Part shown: piece after piece, positions 34,855-45,631 of the stretch | How the letters are laid out: every line of letters begins with the position of its first letter | How positions within the stretch are numbered: the first letter of the stretch is position 1 | NCBI GenBank assembly: GCA_025765615.1 | Contig: JAIVFJ010000002.1 | Location: 124,001 to 188,000, forward strand | Direction of reading: 5' to 3' | Length of the DNA stretch: 64,000 nucleotides | From: Zopfochytrium polystomum | Taxonomy: Eukaryota > Chytridiomycota > Chytridiomycetes > Chytridiales > Chytridiaceae | Position numbers and translations under genes: made by a program | Notes under the pieces: model-generated | What the model was told of the DNA's origin: nothing | The model's input: only the letters and a program-made list of their open reading frames with translations | The model's database searches: none

Positions 34855-37800
34855 ATGACAGCCCCACGTCGGACTCTGTTTGCGAGGCTCTCGGTGATCC
34901 TTGCTGCTCTTCAGTTGGTCTTCAATGGCCCACCAAGCGTTGCAGCTCAGAAGGCAGACACCATCAAGGTTCTAAATCACCTCCCACAGCCTAGCTTGAC
35001 TTGTGTTCTGTAGATTGGCTCAGTTTTCGCCTTCTACGTTCCACCGACCGGAAATACCAGTCCCTCGTTCGCACTGTCACTCTCCCTCTCGGGTATGGTC
35101 ACGTACCACGGGGCCCTAAACTACGCGTACAAAGTAAACAATGATTCGAGGTGAGAGGCATTTTCAAAAATGTGTAAGTCTTTTGAGTAATTCGAGTGGT
35201 CCCAGCATTCTTCCTGGTGTAAGAATAGAACTCGTTCCAGTCAATAGCTTTGGTGATCGAGGGCAGCTTCTGAAGGGATCAATCAACGCAATAGAACAGA
35301 AAGGAGTGTCCGCGCTCATTGGTGACGTAACTTCCGATTTGACGGTAAGAGCCGTTCCCATTTTCCTGTACGCAAACCTTTGCTAAGCACGTTGCGTTTG
35401 TTTGCAGATTACTCTGGCAACAGTCGCTGCGGCTTTTAATGTAAGTTCTTCCATTTCGTCCCTCGTAGGTTGAAACGGAGTGGTCAGACACCGCTGTGCA
35501 TGCCCCAAGCAACAAGTGCACTACTGTCCGATAAACTGGCATACCCAACTTCCTACAGATTGACAACAACAGGACAGAGTGAGAAAATGACGTTTTATAC
35601 GATTTCCTTTGACCAATCTTTTAGGGCAGGCCAATGCGATCATGAGCTTAATCGCATCAAAAAACTACACCCAAGTGGCGGTTTTCTCCTTGAATGACGA
35701 TGTAACAGAGTTCTTTTCCTTTTCATTGTTCTTACCTCGCTTGCTTCTTTACCCTTTAGTTTGGAACTGGAATGCTGTCGTCTCTTGAGGGAGTTGTCGC
35801 AGACTACAACATTACCTTGAGAGTCGTAGCAACCGGTGATCGTCTGCAGACGGTTAATTGGGATCCACTATTTGATCAAGTTATCAAACGAAAAGTTCAA
35901 GTCATCATAATCGCAGCGCAACTGAACTTTGTGGTGCCAATACTTAAATCTGCCGATCGAAAGGGAATGCTTAACGGCGATTATTGGTTCATTTCGACTC
36001 TTGGATGGAATCACATTACAATTTCGGGCGAACCGGATCTTCTTGCAAAGGTGCAAGGCATGTGGAAGGTGAGAATGGTCTTACAAAAAACCTGGTAAAG
36101 CTAAACCTGGGCCACCCAGGTGGACCAGCCGAACATGGGTGACTACATACCCACTGGCGCGACGAAGGACGCTCAAGACCTTATTCAGTGGTGGAAAACT
36201 CTCTATCGGCCCAACACGGGAAGTCTCTCAGGATTTCCCTTGGATTTTACCATGGATGAGATCATCACGTACAATTCATTCACACCGGCGGTCTACCCTC
36301 CAAGTCGATGCAAGAATGACTCCATGCTGTCGATTGCGAGCGAAATTCCGCCATTTACTGTTGGTACTGTGGTGAAAGACAATGTCACATACGCTAAGGC
36401 GTTTGTCGGAAACCAATGTATGGGGCAAGGGATGTACCCGGAAAGCTGGCTTGCTATTATTACAAAGTCACTTGGCTACACTCCACCTATCCCGCATTAC
36501 GAAGTCACACAGGGATATAGATGCATGAAGCTGACTGTGGCTATCCTGGACTATGTTAGTATAAAGATTTGTTCCATCGTCATCTAAACCAAACTCCATA
36601 AACAACCGCAAAGATGCTTAAAAATGGTGTCCCTCTCAGCAAAATTAAAGATCGGAGTGCATTTGTTGGGATAAACGTGACAACGTTGATCAACAATGCT
36701 ACGACTGAGGATATTTTAGGCGATTTCATGTACGCCGACGATCACGGAGACGTCCAAAGTGACCAAACGATCTTGATCTATCAAAACACGAGTCTTGGCG
36801 TTATGCAAGTGCCTATCGGAAATTGGTCGTACCGCACCAAAACCATCAGCTACTTTGATGACCGAAACATATTCTATCTTGGTGGTAAGCTCACTCCGCC
36901 GACTCCGCCAGTCACTCCAGTCAACCAATTCCCCGCCAAGACTGCCCTTCGATACGCGTTCGATGCTATTGTTGTTTTGTGCTCGCTGTTTTCAGTGGCG
37001 ACAGTGGTTTTCATGGCCGTTCACTGGGACTTGAAAGTGTTCAAAGCGTCGTCGCCGGTCTTCCTCCTTCTGTGAGTTGTTGACAGCCAATACTTATGGT
37101 GCAAGTCTGCTGACAATGGTCGGATCCGTTCACAGCATGATAGTCGGTGCGAACATCTCTTACGCTGGTGTCATTTACTTTTCAATTTATCCCATGGTAA
37201 GACGAGCCACACTCTCGCTCTATCACAAACGCCCAAGCCACTGCTCATCCTTCTCCCCCATCGCTTTCACAGAGTGATTCCTCATGTATCGCGCACGTGT
37301 GGTTGAAGTATCTCGGCTTCGCGGCAGCCTTTGGCGCGCTTCTCGTAAAAACGTTCCGAATCAGTGTTATCTTTGGAGACCCTTCGGCGAAAAAAAAGCG
37401 CGGGACGACACCGGTAAAGCTTTCCGACGGCAAGCTGGGAGTGTACTTTGGTGTGTTTTTTGCGGCCTGGGTCGCGCTGCTCGTGGTGTGGACTTCCCAG
37501 GATCAGTACCGGCCACGGCTCGTTACTGAAGTCGTCGCAAATGTTGCCGAGAACGGGACGGTAGTCGCATATGATCAGATGCCGCATTGTGTCAACTCTA
37601 GCTTCAAGTGGGTGGAGTGGTCTGGTTGGGTACAAAAGTTCGAGCTAACAATTGGGCGGGATCAATGTGTGAAAAAGCTATATATGCCTCGCAGCTATGG
37701 CTCTTACTCTAGCGTACGGCGCGTTCTTGACAAATTCGGTGAAGAAACTTCCAAGTGCATTCAATGAGTCCAAGTGGTTGGCCATCGGTAGGTCACTCTA

Positions 37801-38350
37801 TCAAAAACTACAATTCATTGACGCTGGGCGATGAAAACAGCAATCTACAACTGGGTCGTTATCGGCATTGTTTTGGTAAAGTTTGGCGCGTTTGGAAGCA
37901 ATGTTTAATGGTATATTAACACTTGATCAAACTCTCAGAATGCTATCGCTGATTTTGCGGTACAGGATCCTGGTAAATCTTTAAAGTTGGCTTTGAGGAG
38001 TGTTTTAATCACGTGTCAAAGACGTAATATTCGTTATGGACGCCCTGATGGCAATCATTACCCAAACGAGCGTTGTCGGACTCTTGATGTAAGCGTCCCC
38101 CATAAGTGCTGCATTGACAACCTGACCAATCCCACCAAAAACAAACTCGAATAACAAATAATATCTTTTAAGGGTGCCGAAAATTCTGGCGTGCGTGCGC
38201 GGTGATGGCGACAAGACCGGGATGAGCGCCAGCCTGGGCTCGTCGCACATGGACAACAGCAGCAACAAGGCGTCGGTCTCACATCTGACGAGCGGCGGCT
38301 CGCACCCTGCGGGCCCACCACCGCCGCCGCCCGGCTCACCTCAAAAGTGA
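34855..38350 (+). CDS. Class C (GABA-B-like) G-protein-coupled receptor
   Basis: Plasma-membrane receptor with an extracellular periplasmic-binding-protein type ligand domain and a class C seven-helix domain. Sixteen exons: 34855-34968, 35014-35150, 35206-35344, 35408-35440, 35488-35578, 35625-35701, 35760-36068, 36120-36554, 36614-37071, 37106-37196, 37273-37624, 37695-37787, 37841-37875, 37939-37972, 38022-38088, 38173-38350; total 2643 nt, 880 aa. Signal peptide is LFARLSVILAALQLVF. The bilobed domain has GDVTSDLTITLA, TPLCMPQATS and FGTGMLSSLEGV segments. The helices begin near ALRYAFDAIVVLCSLF; SDSSCIAHVWLKYLGF and FNESKWLAIAIYNWVVIG are typical class C loops. The cytoplasmic tail is Ser/Gly/Pro rich. 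The ligand is unknown; such receptors are expanded in early-diverging fungi, where they may sense amino-acid-like cues. Confidence 0.9.
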
Positions 38351-38873
38351 CCGTGGCTGGAGCGCGGAACGGAAGGAGAAACCGAACACACTGTTGATGA
38401 TGAGTGGATGGGTGACGGACTTCTTCACATTCATTATTCATCCGAAAGCCCTTTAAAGGCGAAGAATTTGGCAAAAGACTTGTTTGTTTGTTGTTCAAAT
38501 GTTTTCCGTGTTCGATCTGTGTTTGTGTTTGTCTCTGGCCGCACAAACAAAAAATAAAATAAAATCTTTTTTCTCCAAGCTGCAGCCCAGCCCAGCCCAG
38601 CCACCTCTGTGCTTTCCGTGCGGCAAACAAGTTTGATTGGCCGCAGCTCACGCCATCGTCCTCGGAGGATTTTCACCGCGCCCCGTATAAATACCCAGCC
38701 GCCCAGCCACGGTGTCCGCCACAGCCCAGCCATTCTCCTCTCTCTCCTCTCTGCTTCCCTCCTCTTCTTGCCTCACCCGCCTCACCCGCCTCACCCGCCT
38801 GCCCCCGACCCCGCCGCCCAGCCCCTACACGACAATCACCCAAACACCACCAGCCCGACGCTCCCACCACAAA
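38351..38873 (+). promoter_or_regulatory. ZIP transporter upstream region with TATA box and pyrimidine-rich 5' UTR
   Basis: TATAAATA at 38686-38693, about 180 bp before the ATG at 38874. Downstream is a C/T-rich leader including three tandem cctcacccg-type units near 38772-38801. An earlier cagcccagcccagcccagcc repeat lies near 38583-38602. A strong TATA promoter fits a regulated metal transporter. No zinc-responsive operator could be named. Confidence 0.6.
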
Positions 38874-40137
38874 ATGCCCTTTGTGCCTGCGCCGTTTTTC
38901 CTTTTCCCGCGCGACGCTGCCGGTAAGTGAAATGAGCTGATGCATCATCGTCATCCTGGCAAACCAAAGACACCGGCAACTAAAGGCATGCTTGCTTATT
39001 TACCCAGGCCAATCCGGCCCGGTGAGCGACGGTAATTCTACCACCGACGGGTGCGCCGCAACCGAGCTCGGTGACTACAACCTGAACTACCACATCGGTA
39101 GCATCTTTATCGTACTGGCTGTCTCCTCATGCGGTATTTTCGGTACCCTCATGCTTGGCAACGCCAGGCGGATGACATCCACTGCTATTGCCCTCCAGCT
39201 CTTCAAGCTTTTCGGCATAGGTGTGATTGCAGGTACGGCATGGATCCACCTGCTTCCGGACGCTTTCTCCCAGTTTGGCAACCCCTGCCTTAGTGGAGGC
39301 TGGGAAAACTATGGCACCGCCTACGTTGGTCTGTTTGGCCTCATTGCCGCCTTCATTACGCAAATCCTCGAAACCTCGGCCATGGGACACGGCCCCGAGT
39401 TTGGCGACCATGACCACGGCCACAAGGAGGACCTCACCTCCGTTGACACCAAGCTTCCTCCCACCGCCGCCTCCGCCGCCCAACAAGGCCAAACCGTCTC
39501 CGCAGATGACTGTGTCGTCGTCCACCCGGACGCCGAGGCCGCCGACTCGAACCTCACAGTGGCCACAGTCATCCGCAACTCGATGGTCGCGACGACCAGC
39601 GCCCCCGTGCCGCCAAGCAAGACCGCCATCGACGCGGCGCACTCTCACGCGTCCCGCCGCCACCTCTCGACGACGGTCCTCGAGGCCGGCATCATCTTCC
39701 ACTCGCTCGTCATAGGCCTGACCCTCGGCGTCACGACCGACGACGCCTTCTCCGGCCTGCTTGCCGCCATCTGCTTCCACCAGCTCTTCGAGGGCATGGC
39801 CCTCGGCGCCCTCATTGGCGACCTCCAAGAAAAGACGCTCGCCGCCCGCGCCGGCCTGGCCGTCCTCTACCCTATTTCGACGCCCATCGGCATCGTCATT
39901 GGCATCGCCGTCCGCAACTCGTTCAACGAGAATGCGCAGAGCCTCATCCTGCTGCAGGGTATCCTGGACTCGCTGAGCGCGGGTATCTTGATGTACAACA
40001 CGTACACGGAGCTTATGAGCGTCGAGATCGTGCACAACCCGCAGTTCAGGCACTACTCGAAGCACTTCAAGGTGCTCTGCTACTTGGTCCTCTACTCTGG
40101 GGCGGCCGCCATGGCCGTCGTGGGCATCTGGGCTTGA
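38874..40137 (+). CDS. ZIP family zinc/iron transporter (ZRT/IRT-like)
   Basis: Membrane importer of zinc or related divalent metal into the cytosol. Exons 38874-38922 and 39008-40137; 1179 nt, 392 aa. After a short leader, an extracytoplasmic N-terminus (DGNSTTDGCAATELGDY) precedes TM1. TM1-TM3 include FGTLMLGNARR, FKLFGIGVIAGTAWIHLLPDAF and YVGLFGLIAAFITQI. The cytoplasmic loop has a short His-rich patch, GDHDHGHKED. TM4 (GIIFHSLVIGLTLG) and TM5 (CFHQLFEGMALGALIG) carry the metal-binding HxxxG and HxxxE residues of the family signature. C-terminal helices end AAAMAVVGIWA. Length and topology fit eight TMs. Exon 2 is strongly GC-rich with C-ending codons, unlike the neighbouring genes, which suggests high expression. 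Confidence 0.95.
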
Positions 40138-41410
40138 GGCATTGCTCTCATATGTTTTTCCCTGAAATCCACGACAAAAAAGGGCACTCCTACCCCCAAC
40201 TCTTTCGAAACTCTACGTGCGCAAACCTTGATCGAGCGTCCCGAGCGGGCACTACCTTGTTCTACCCCCCTCCCTTCCTCCATTTCATTTAGTTCGCACT
40301 TCTCATATTTTTTTTGAACTTTTTTTCCTTCGTGTCTTTACTCGACGCTGGCTGTCATCCGCCTCCTTGGTGGTTTGGATATATTTTTTGATTTAACTGT
40401 CCCGCCTCGTGACTGCGCTTCCTTGGGTATCCCCTCCTCTTCTTCCCTCTCTTTCTCGCTCACCCTTTTTGTCACTATGTGGATAGAAGGGGCAATGGCG
40501 GACGAAGCGTTGAGCGCAGATCGTGAGGCGCTGTTCTTCTATCGTTTTCGACACAGCGGTTTTCTGTTTTGCCTTCCGCTCGCAAGCGTGTGGTATTACC
40601 CTAATAAACGATTACAGTCAGTCGAGATGAAAAAGGACAAATTCATCACCAGCAGAATAGGGGAAAGGAAGCTGCGCCGCTTCACCGGCAGAAATAAACC
40701 CTTGGTGCATTTGTTTCGATTGATTCAGTCATTTTTCTTTTATTATTTGGTTTCCTCGATTTTTTTTTTCCCCCCCTTCTTCGTTCTAAAAGCTCAAGGC
40801 GTCGCGCAACGTTGTGGGAGACATCGGAAAGTGCAGACATGAACAACAAACACGATCGCGAAACCAAAGCAAAATCGGTGTCGCACAGCAAGAGTGACAA
40901 GGCTTTGGAAAGATGCCTCGCAAAAAGCAACGGGACGAGTTTGAAATTGGCCACGTAGTGAGCGGCCTTTTTACCCGTGGTTCGTGGTCAATTCCGTGGA
41001 TCCTTAACCTCTCCCACCTCATGGGCATTGGGAGTTGCGTGGCTCATCGTCGTCTCTCGCGCGGAACGGGACTGTTTTGGAACGGCCCCACTCGTTGAAG
41101 GCGCCTGATCGAGCGCAAATGGCTGCTAGGCCTCGTTCTTCTTACTATTAGCCTCACACAGCTCTTCTGTCCAGTTGACTTTCAGAACTTCAGATACTGA
41201 TTCATCACCATCCCGATTTTGTTGTTGGAGGCCACATTGCAAAACTGCGCCGGCACCGTTAGTTTGTTTATTTGTGGTATGGAGCAGGATGGTGGTGTAT
41301 CAATGGATGAATGGAATATAACCTTTATGTACACAAAAGAAAATCCAGTCCCTCATTCATTTCTCCAGTCTGAGCTGAACAATTTTGGCACAACCAACGA
41401 TCAACATTTA
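40138..41410. other. Long intergenic region
   Basis: T-rich 3' flank of the ZIP gene, poly-T runs near 40310 and 40759, and no frame with a recognisable domain on either strand. A small unrecognised gene cannot be excluded. Confidence 0.4.
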
Positions 41411-44400
41411 TCAATTAATAGATACATCTAAAGCGATCTCAAAGATTTCCAGCAACTCGAGTGTTTCCATCATTCGTGCCCTGATATCTTGCTCCACAGA
41501 GGAGCCTTCGCTCCTTCTTTTCGACAACAGTGGTGCATCGGTCCCAATGAGGGATTCCAAAATCAGAGGACGAACTTCGCTGTTTCTAGCCGCCTTGCTT
41601 TTGCTGCCCAAATTGTTGTAGTCGTTTCCATTCCCCCCACGCCGCCGTTGTGCGCTCGAACGCCTTAACAGAGCAGTCCCTGAAGCCGTTTGGTTTCCTG
41701 GCTTCAGACCAGGTTCGGCCTTTTGGTCGCTGTCCCTGGGCGTCTCGAACGGAGCGTCGATAGAAATGTGCGCCCCCTGATAGCCCGGAGCATCGTTCTG
41801 GAAAACCGACGCCGCGGAAGGAAGACGCACCCTCGCCGACACTCTGCCGTTAAACGTACTTAAAGACATGGTTGAGCTCCTGGAGCCGTTCACAGAGGTC
41901 GAAACCGAACCAGTACCGCTGCTTGCGATACTTCGAGGCAGGCTGCCGGCCTTCCCGTCCGTTCCGTCTGCAGAGGTCGAAACGCGAGGTCGGTTGCCGC
42001 GATTGTTTGCTCTTGCCAGTCGAGAGGGCGCCACTAGCGCAGACATGGCCGCTTGGAGTTGTTCCGGACTCAAAGAGACGGATTCTTGCTGACTAACATG
42101 CTGTTCTCCTTTAACTTTGGTTGCAGTGAACGTCGACAGCTCAGAATTTCCCGGTGGGGAGTGATTTGACTTTATGGACTTTGTTGCTGTAAATGCTGGT
42201 TGTAGGGCAAAGTTCGTTTTCTTGCGCTGCTCGTGAGATAGTCCAACGGGCAAAGCTGAAATAGGCGTCGAAAGCGAGCGCTGATGATGGGACGAACGCC
42301 GAGTCAGGTTGGCACCAGAGAGGATCTCCGCAGAATGTGTTCCGTTCGCTGCAGTGGCTCTTGGTCCTGTCCATGGAACTGGTCGAGCGGCTGAAGTCGC
42401 GGACGCAGATGAAGTCACAGACTTCGTCGGAGGAGAGGAGTAAGAATTTGCAGGGGCTGAGCCTTCATTACGGACTTCAGTAGGATGACCGTTGTTGCCG
42501 ACTGAAGTCGGATTCTTAGGCATTTCCTCGCTCTTGCTTGAAGAGAGTATTGTGCTTGACGGTGGGTTCTCAGGCCATACTGGGGATATGGGTCCCTCCT
42601 CTGGGATGACCAATCTCTGGCGAGAATCTTTGGCGTCCTGGACAGAATCGGATAGCTTAATGGTCTTCTCCACAAGTCCTATGCTGGCGTTGCCGGATAT
42701 AGACTCACCCCTCGTGTGAGGGCGATTGCGCCTTTGCAATGGCGCTCCGCGTTGGGGCAAGCTCAAACTGCTTTCCTGAAAGAAACACGATGAATTCGAG
42801 TAAATTTTGAATCTTCCACTCACAGCCAAAGTTGGGGCGGGAGGGCTGGCTCCGAAAGCGTCACGAAATGTTGGCCGATTTTCAATGGAAAGAGACTGAG
42901 GTGTGTTGGTTGAAAACTGTCAGGGCCCCTTTTGTATCCACTTACTGGTCGGGATTTGATCGTTTCGTCGTTCACTTCGACAGTGGAAGTGTCCGTACTA
43001 CTTGTAATATCGGCATTTTGGTTGGCTGAAGATAACGTCGCCATCGAGACATTGTTGGATCCAGAGACAATATTGCCACTTTCGCGAAAGGTCTCAGTGT
43101 ATGCTTTTGATCCCACCAACACATTGGGACGTATTTCTTCGGTGTCGCCATCAAACTCGCGATACGTTCCAGACACAGTGCCAGCCGCAGGCGCATACCC
43201 TGGAAATCTGTCCAACATGAATGATTCCTGCAACGCTCCATCCTTTCGCTCGTTTGCAAACTCCTCCTTCCCAAGTTCTGAAGGTCCGTCCACATGAAAA
43301 TTGAAATTGAAGTCCCTTGACGTTCGCTTTTCTTTCACAGTCTCATCCATCAACTGATCGCGATCTGATGCGACCGAATGTTTTGTCCTAATGGTGCCCG
43401 TGTCGAAAATCCAGCTAACGTCATCTCCAATTTCCTCCTCTTCTCTTTCAACTGGGTTCCTGCAAGCGGCATGAGTATGACACCATCACTAAGCTGATTT
43501 TCAGCCTACCCAAACATATCTTCGTCTGGTTTATCGTTGGCCTTCTTCCACTGCTCGTGCCGAGCCAGAACTGCTGCAAGGATTGACGTTCCTTTCGTCG
43601 CCGAAGTAATAAACCTGGTTTTCAGCAAATCCTCCGCTGACGGTCGCTAAATAATAAAAAGTCAGTTAGAGTCGACAAAATAGCGAATCAATCGTACCTG
43701 GTCTGGGTCTTCCTTAAGGCACAGGTCCACAAATTCCTTCATAAGTGAAGAAAACTGGCCCTTCAGTTGTGGAGGCCGGCAATGGGGAATAAGTGAGAGT
43801 GCCTTTTGAGGCATTAATTCTGCAAATGGTGGGTTGCCCGTTGCAAGTTCAATGATTGTAATCCCCAGTGACCATATGTCTGCCTAACCTGCCGTAAGCG
43901 GAAAAAGATTTCACTGGCAAGCTTACCTTGAAAGCATACTCTGCTCTCATTATCACCTCCGGTGCCATCCAATAAGGCGTGCCGACGAAAGAATGTCGTC
44001 GCAACCCTGACGATGCAAGCTGGCCGGCAACCCCAAAATCGCAAATTTTCACTCTTCCGGTGCTGGTGAGCAAGATGTTTGCAGCTAGGGCATGTCAGTG
44101 AAGTTGGATACTTGAGTCTTTAAACCTTTGATGTCCCGATGTATGATTCTAACCGATTTGTGGAGATAGTTCAGCGCGAGAAGAACCTCTCGGGCGATCA
44201 CGGCGATCGAGCGCTCGTCCAACGTCCCTGATTTCAGCTTTGTGAAAGACGACATAAGGATTATTGAAGAGCTCTGCGAAAGGCCACGCTCACAATGTTT
44301 CGCAACGATCCGCCCTCTGCGAAGTCCATCACAATCCATAATTTGGTGCCGGCGAGGAATGAACCGTGATACCGCGTGATGTATTCCGACTCGCAATGCG

Positions 44401-44658
44401 AAAGAACGCTAATCTCCTTTTGGACGTCGAAAAGCTCGTCATCGCTGGTGTCCAAATCCAGCACTTTTATGGCGATAACCTCCCGGGTATTTTTCTTGAT
44501 CCTTCGTTGTTGAAATGTAAGATCGAGACGTGATCGCCAGCGATTGAGTGCCTCACCCTTTGTATACCTCGCCGAAAGAGCCTCGGCCTGATTCATCTTC
44601 GTCAGCTGGCCAACAAAAGACGCTGATTACCTATGCGTTCAAGAATTTCAATCTCCAT
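41411..44658 (-). CDS. Ste20-family (GCK-type) serine/threonine kinase
   Basis: Cytosolic protein kinase, probably of the germinal-centre-kinase branch that includes Nak1/Kic1/Sps1, which acts in polarity and morphogenesis networks. ATG 44658, [10 protein letters not shown]; the glycine loop [11 protein letters not shown] is assembled across introns 44588-44630 and 44502-44556. Further: [13 protein letters not shown] (catalytic Lys), IIHRDIK then AANILL (catalytic loop, split by an intron), KICDFGVAG, and [13 protein letters not shown], the classic Ste20 activation segment. Introns then separate [13 protein letters not shown] and lead into a long Ser/Thr/Pro-rich tail (43350-41411). The tail ends in a helix [16 protein letters not shown] that may bind a partner. 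The kinase domain is certain; the subfamily is inferred. Confidence 0.9.
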
Positions 44659-45631
44659 CGGATGCCCTCCACTGTCGATGAGACCTCGAGGGTGTCCCGA
44701 AATCTGACTTGTCCAAAATGTTCCGTGGTGGCCCAGTACGAGACAGCCCCTCACTGTTTGGATGACGTTTGACACTTGTTAGACAAGATTATCCAAACCT
44801 AAATGTACTTCTCCAGACTTGAAATTCCTTTGTCGACTCTTCGGTTTTTTGTTAACCTGAGACTTGTCTTTCGTGTCGCCACGACTATAACCCTTACTGT
44901 GCCTGCATGATTGTTAAAGCGTCAGCATAAAGCCTGACGGCCCAAGGCCGCAGAATCCTCTTTAATCGGTTCCTGTTAGCGGTACATACAAGGTGGGTTA
45001 GTTACTGTGACCATCCTCTTCGCGACCATGGTGAAGCTTAGGCTTCTACCTCCCTCCATGCTCCTCTATTTGCGCTCGGCTTTGCCTTTTGTCGGTCGGT
45101 TCAAAGGAATGAATCTTCGCCTCGTTCAAAATGAAGAAACGAATCGATGACCATGGTTTGGTCTGTCCAACAATTGGTTGAGGAGGCCCGAATTTTGTGT
45201 GCTTTACTTTTGCAGGTGTAGACACACTCCTGGAGACACAATCAGTCCGCATGTCAACCTAAATTTTCCTGTTTGTGGAAGATGGTCTGTTGATGCTGCA
45301 ACGCGGCACAAAAAGGCATGGACACACACGCACACAAACACACATACTCTCTCTCTGGCAAACACATACGCAAGGACCAAGGGAACAGCTCCCACAGCGC
45401 AAGAAAACCTCAGAGTGGAGAGGACGAGGTTGGTGCCAACCGAAGGAGGGAGGCACAAAAGAAGAAAGAAGGAAAGAAAGACGGTCGCCTCACGTCATGA
45501 GAAATAAAAGGATAACAACACAATGAGCCCAGCAAATTTCCCCAAACCCCCAACGGTTCAACAAGCTTCGCGCAGCAAACCGTGCGAAAGAAGTTGACCA
45601 AATCATACCTTCGAAGAAGACTCGCAAGTAC
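44659..45631. other. Intergenic region with AC-rich simple repeat
   Basis: Upstream of the kinase and 3' of the zinc-finger gene. It contains an AC-rich repeat (about 45320-45346) followed by ctctctctctgg, and a GA-rich purine block near 45460-45482. No gene recognised. Confidence 0.5.

Noticed and set aside
39127..40065. 312-codon minus-strand open frame
   Set aside because: Antisense shadow of the GC-rich ZIP transporter exon; no domain and highly repetitive charged composition.
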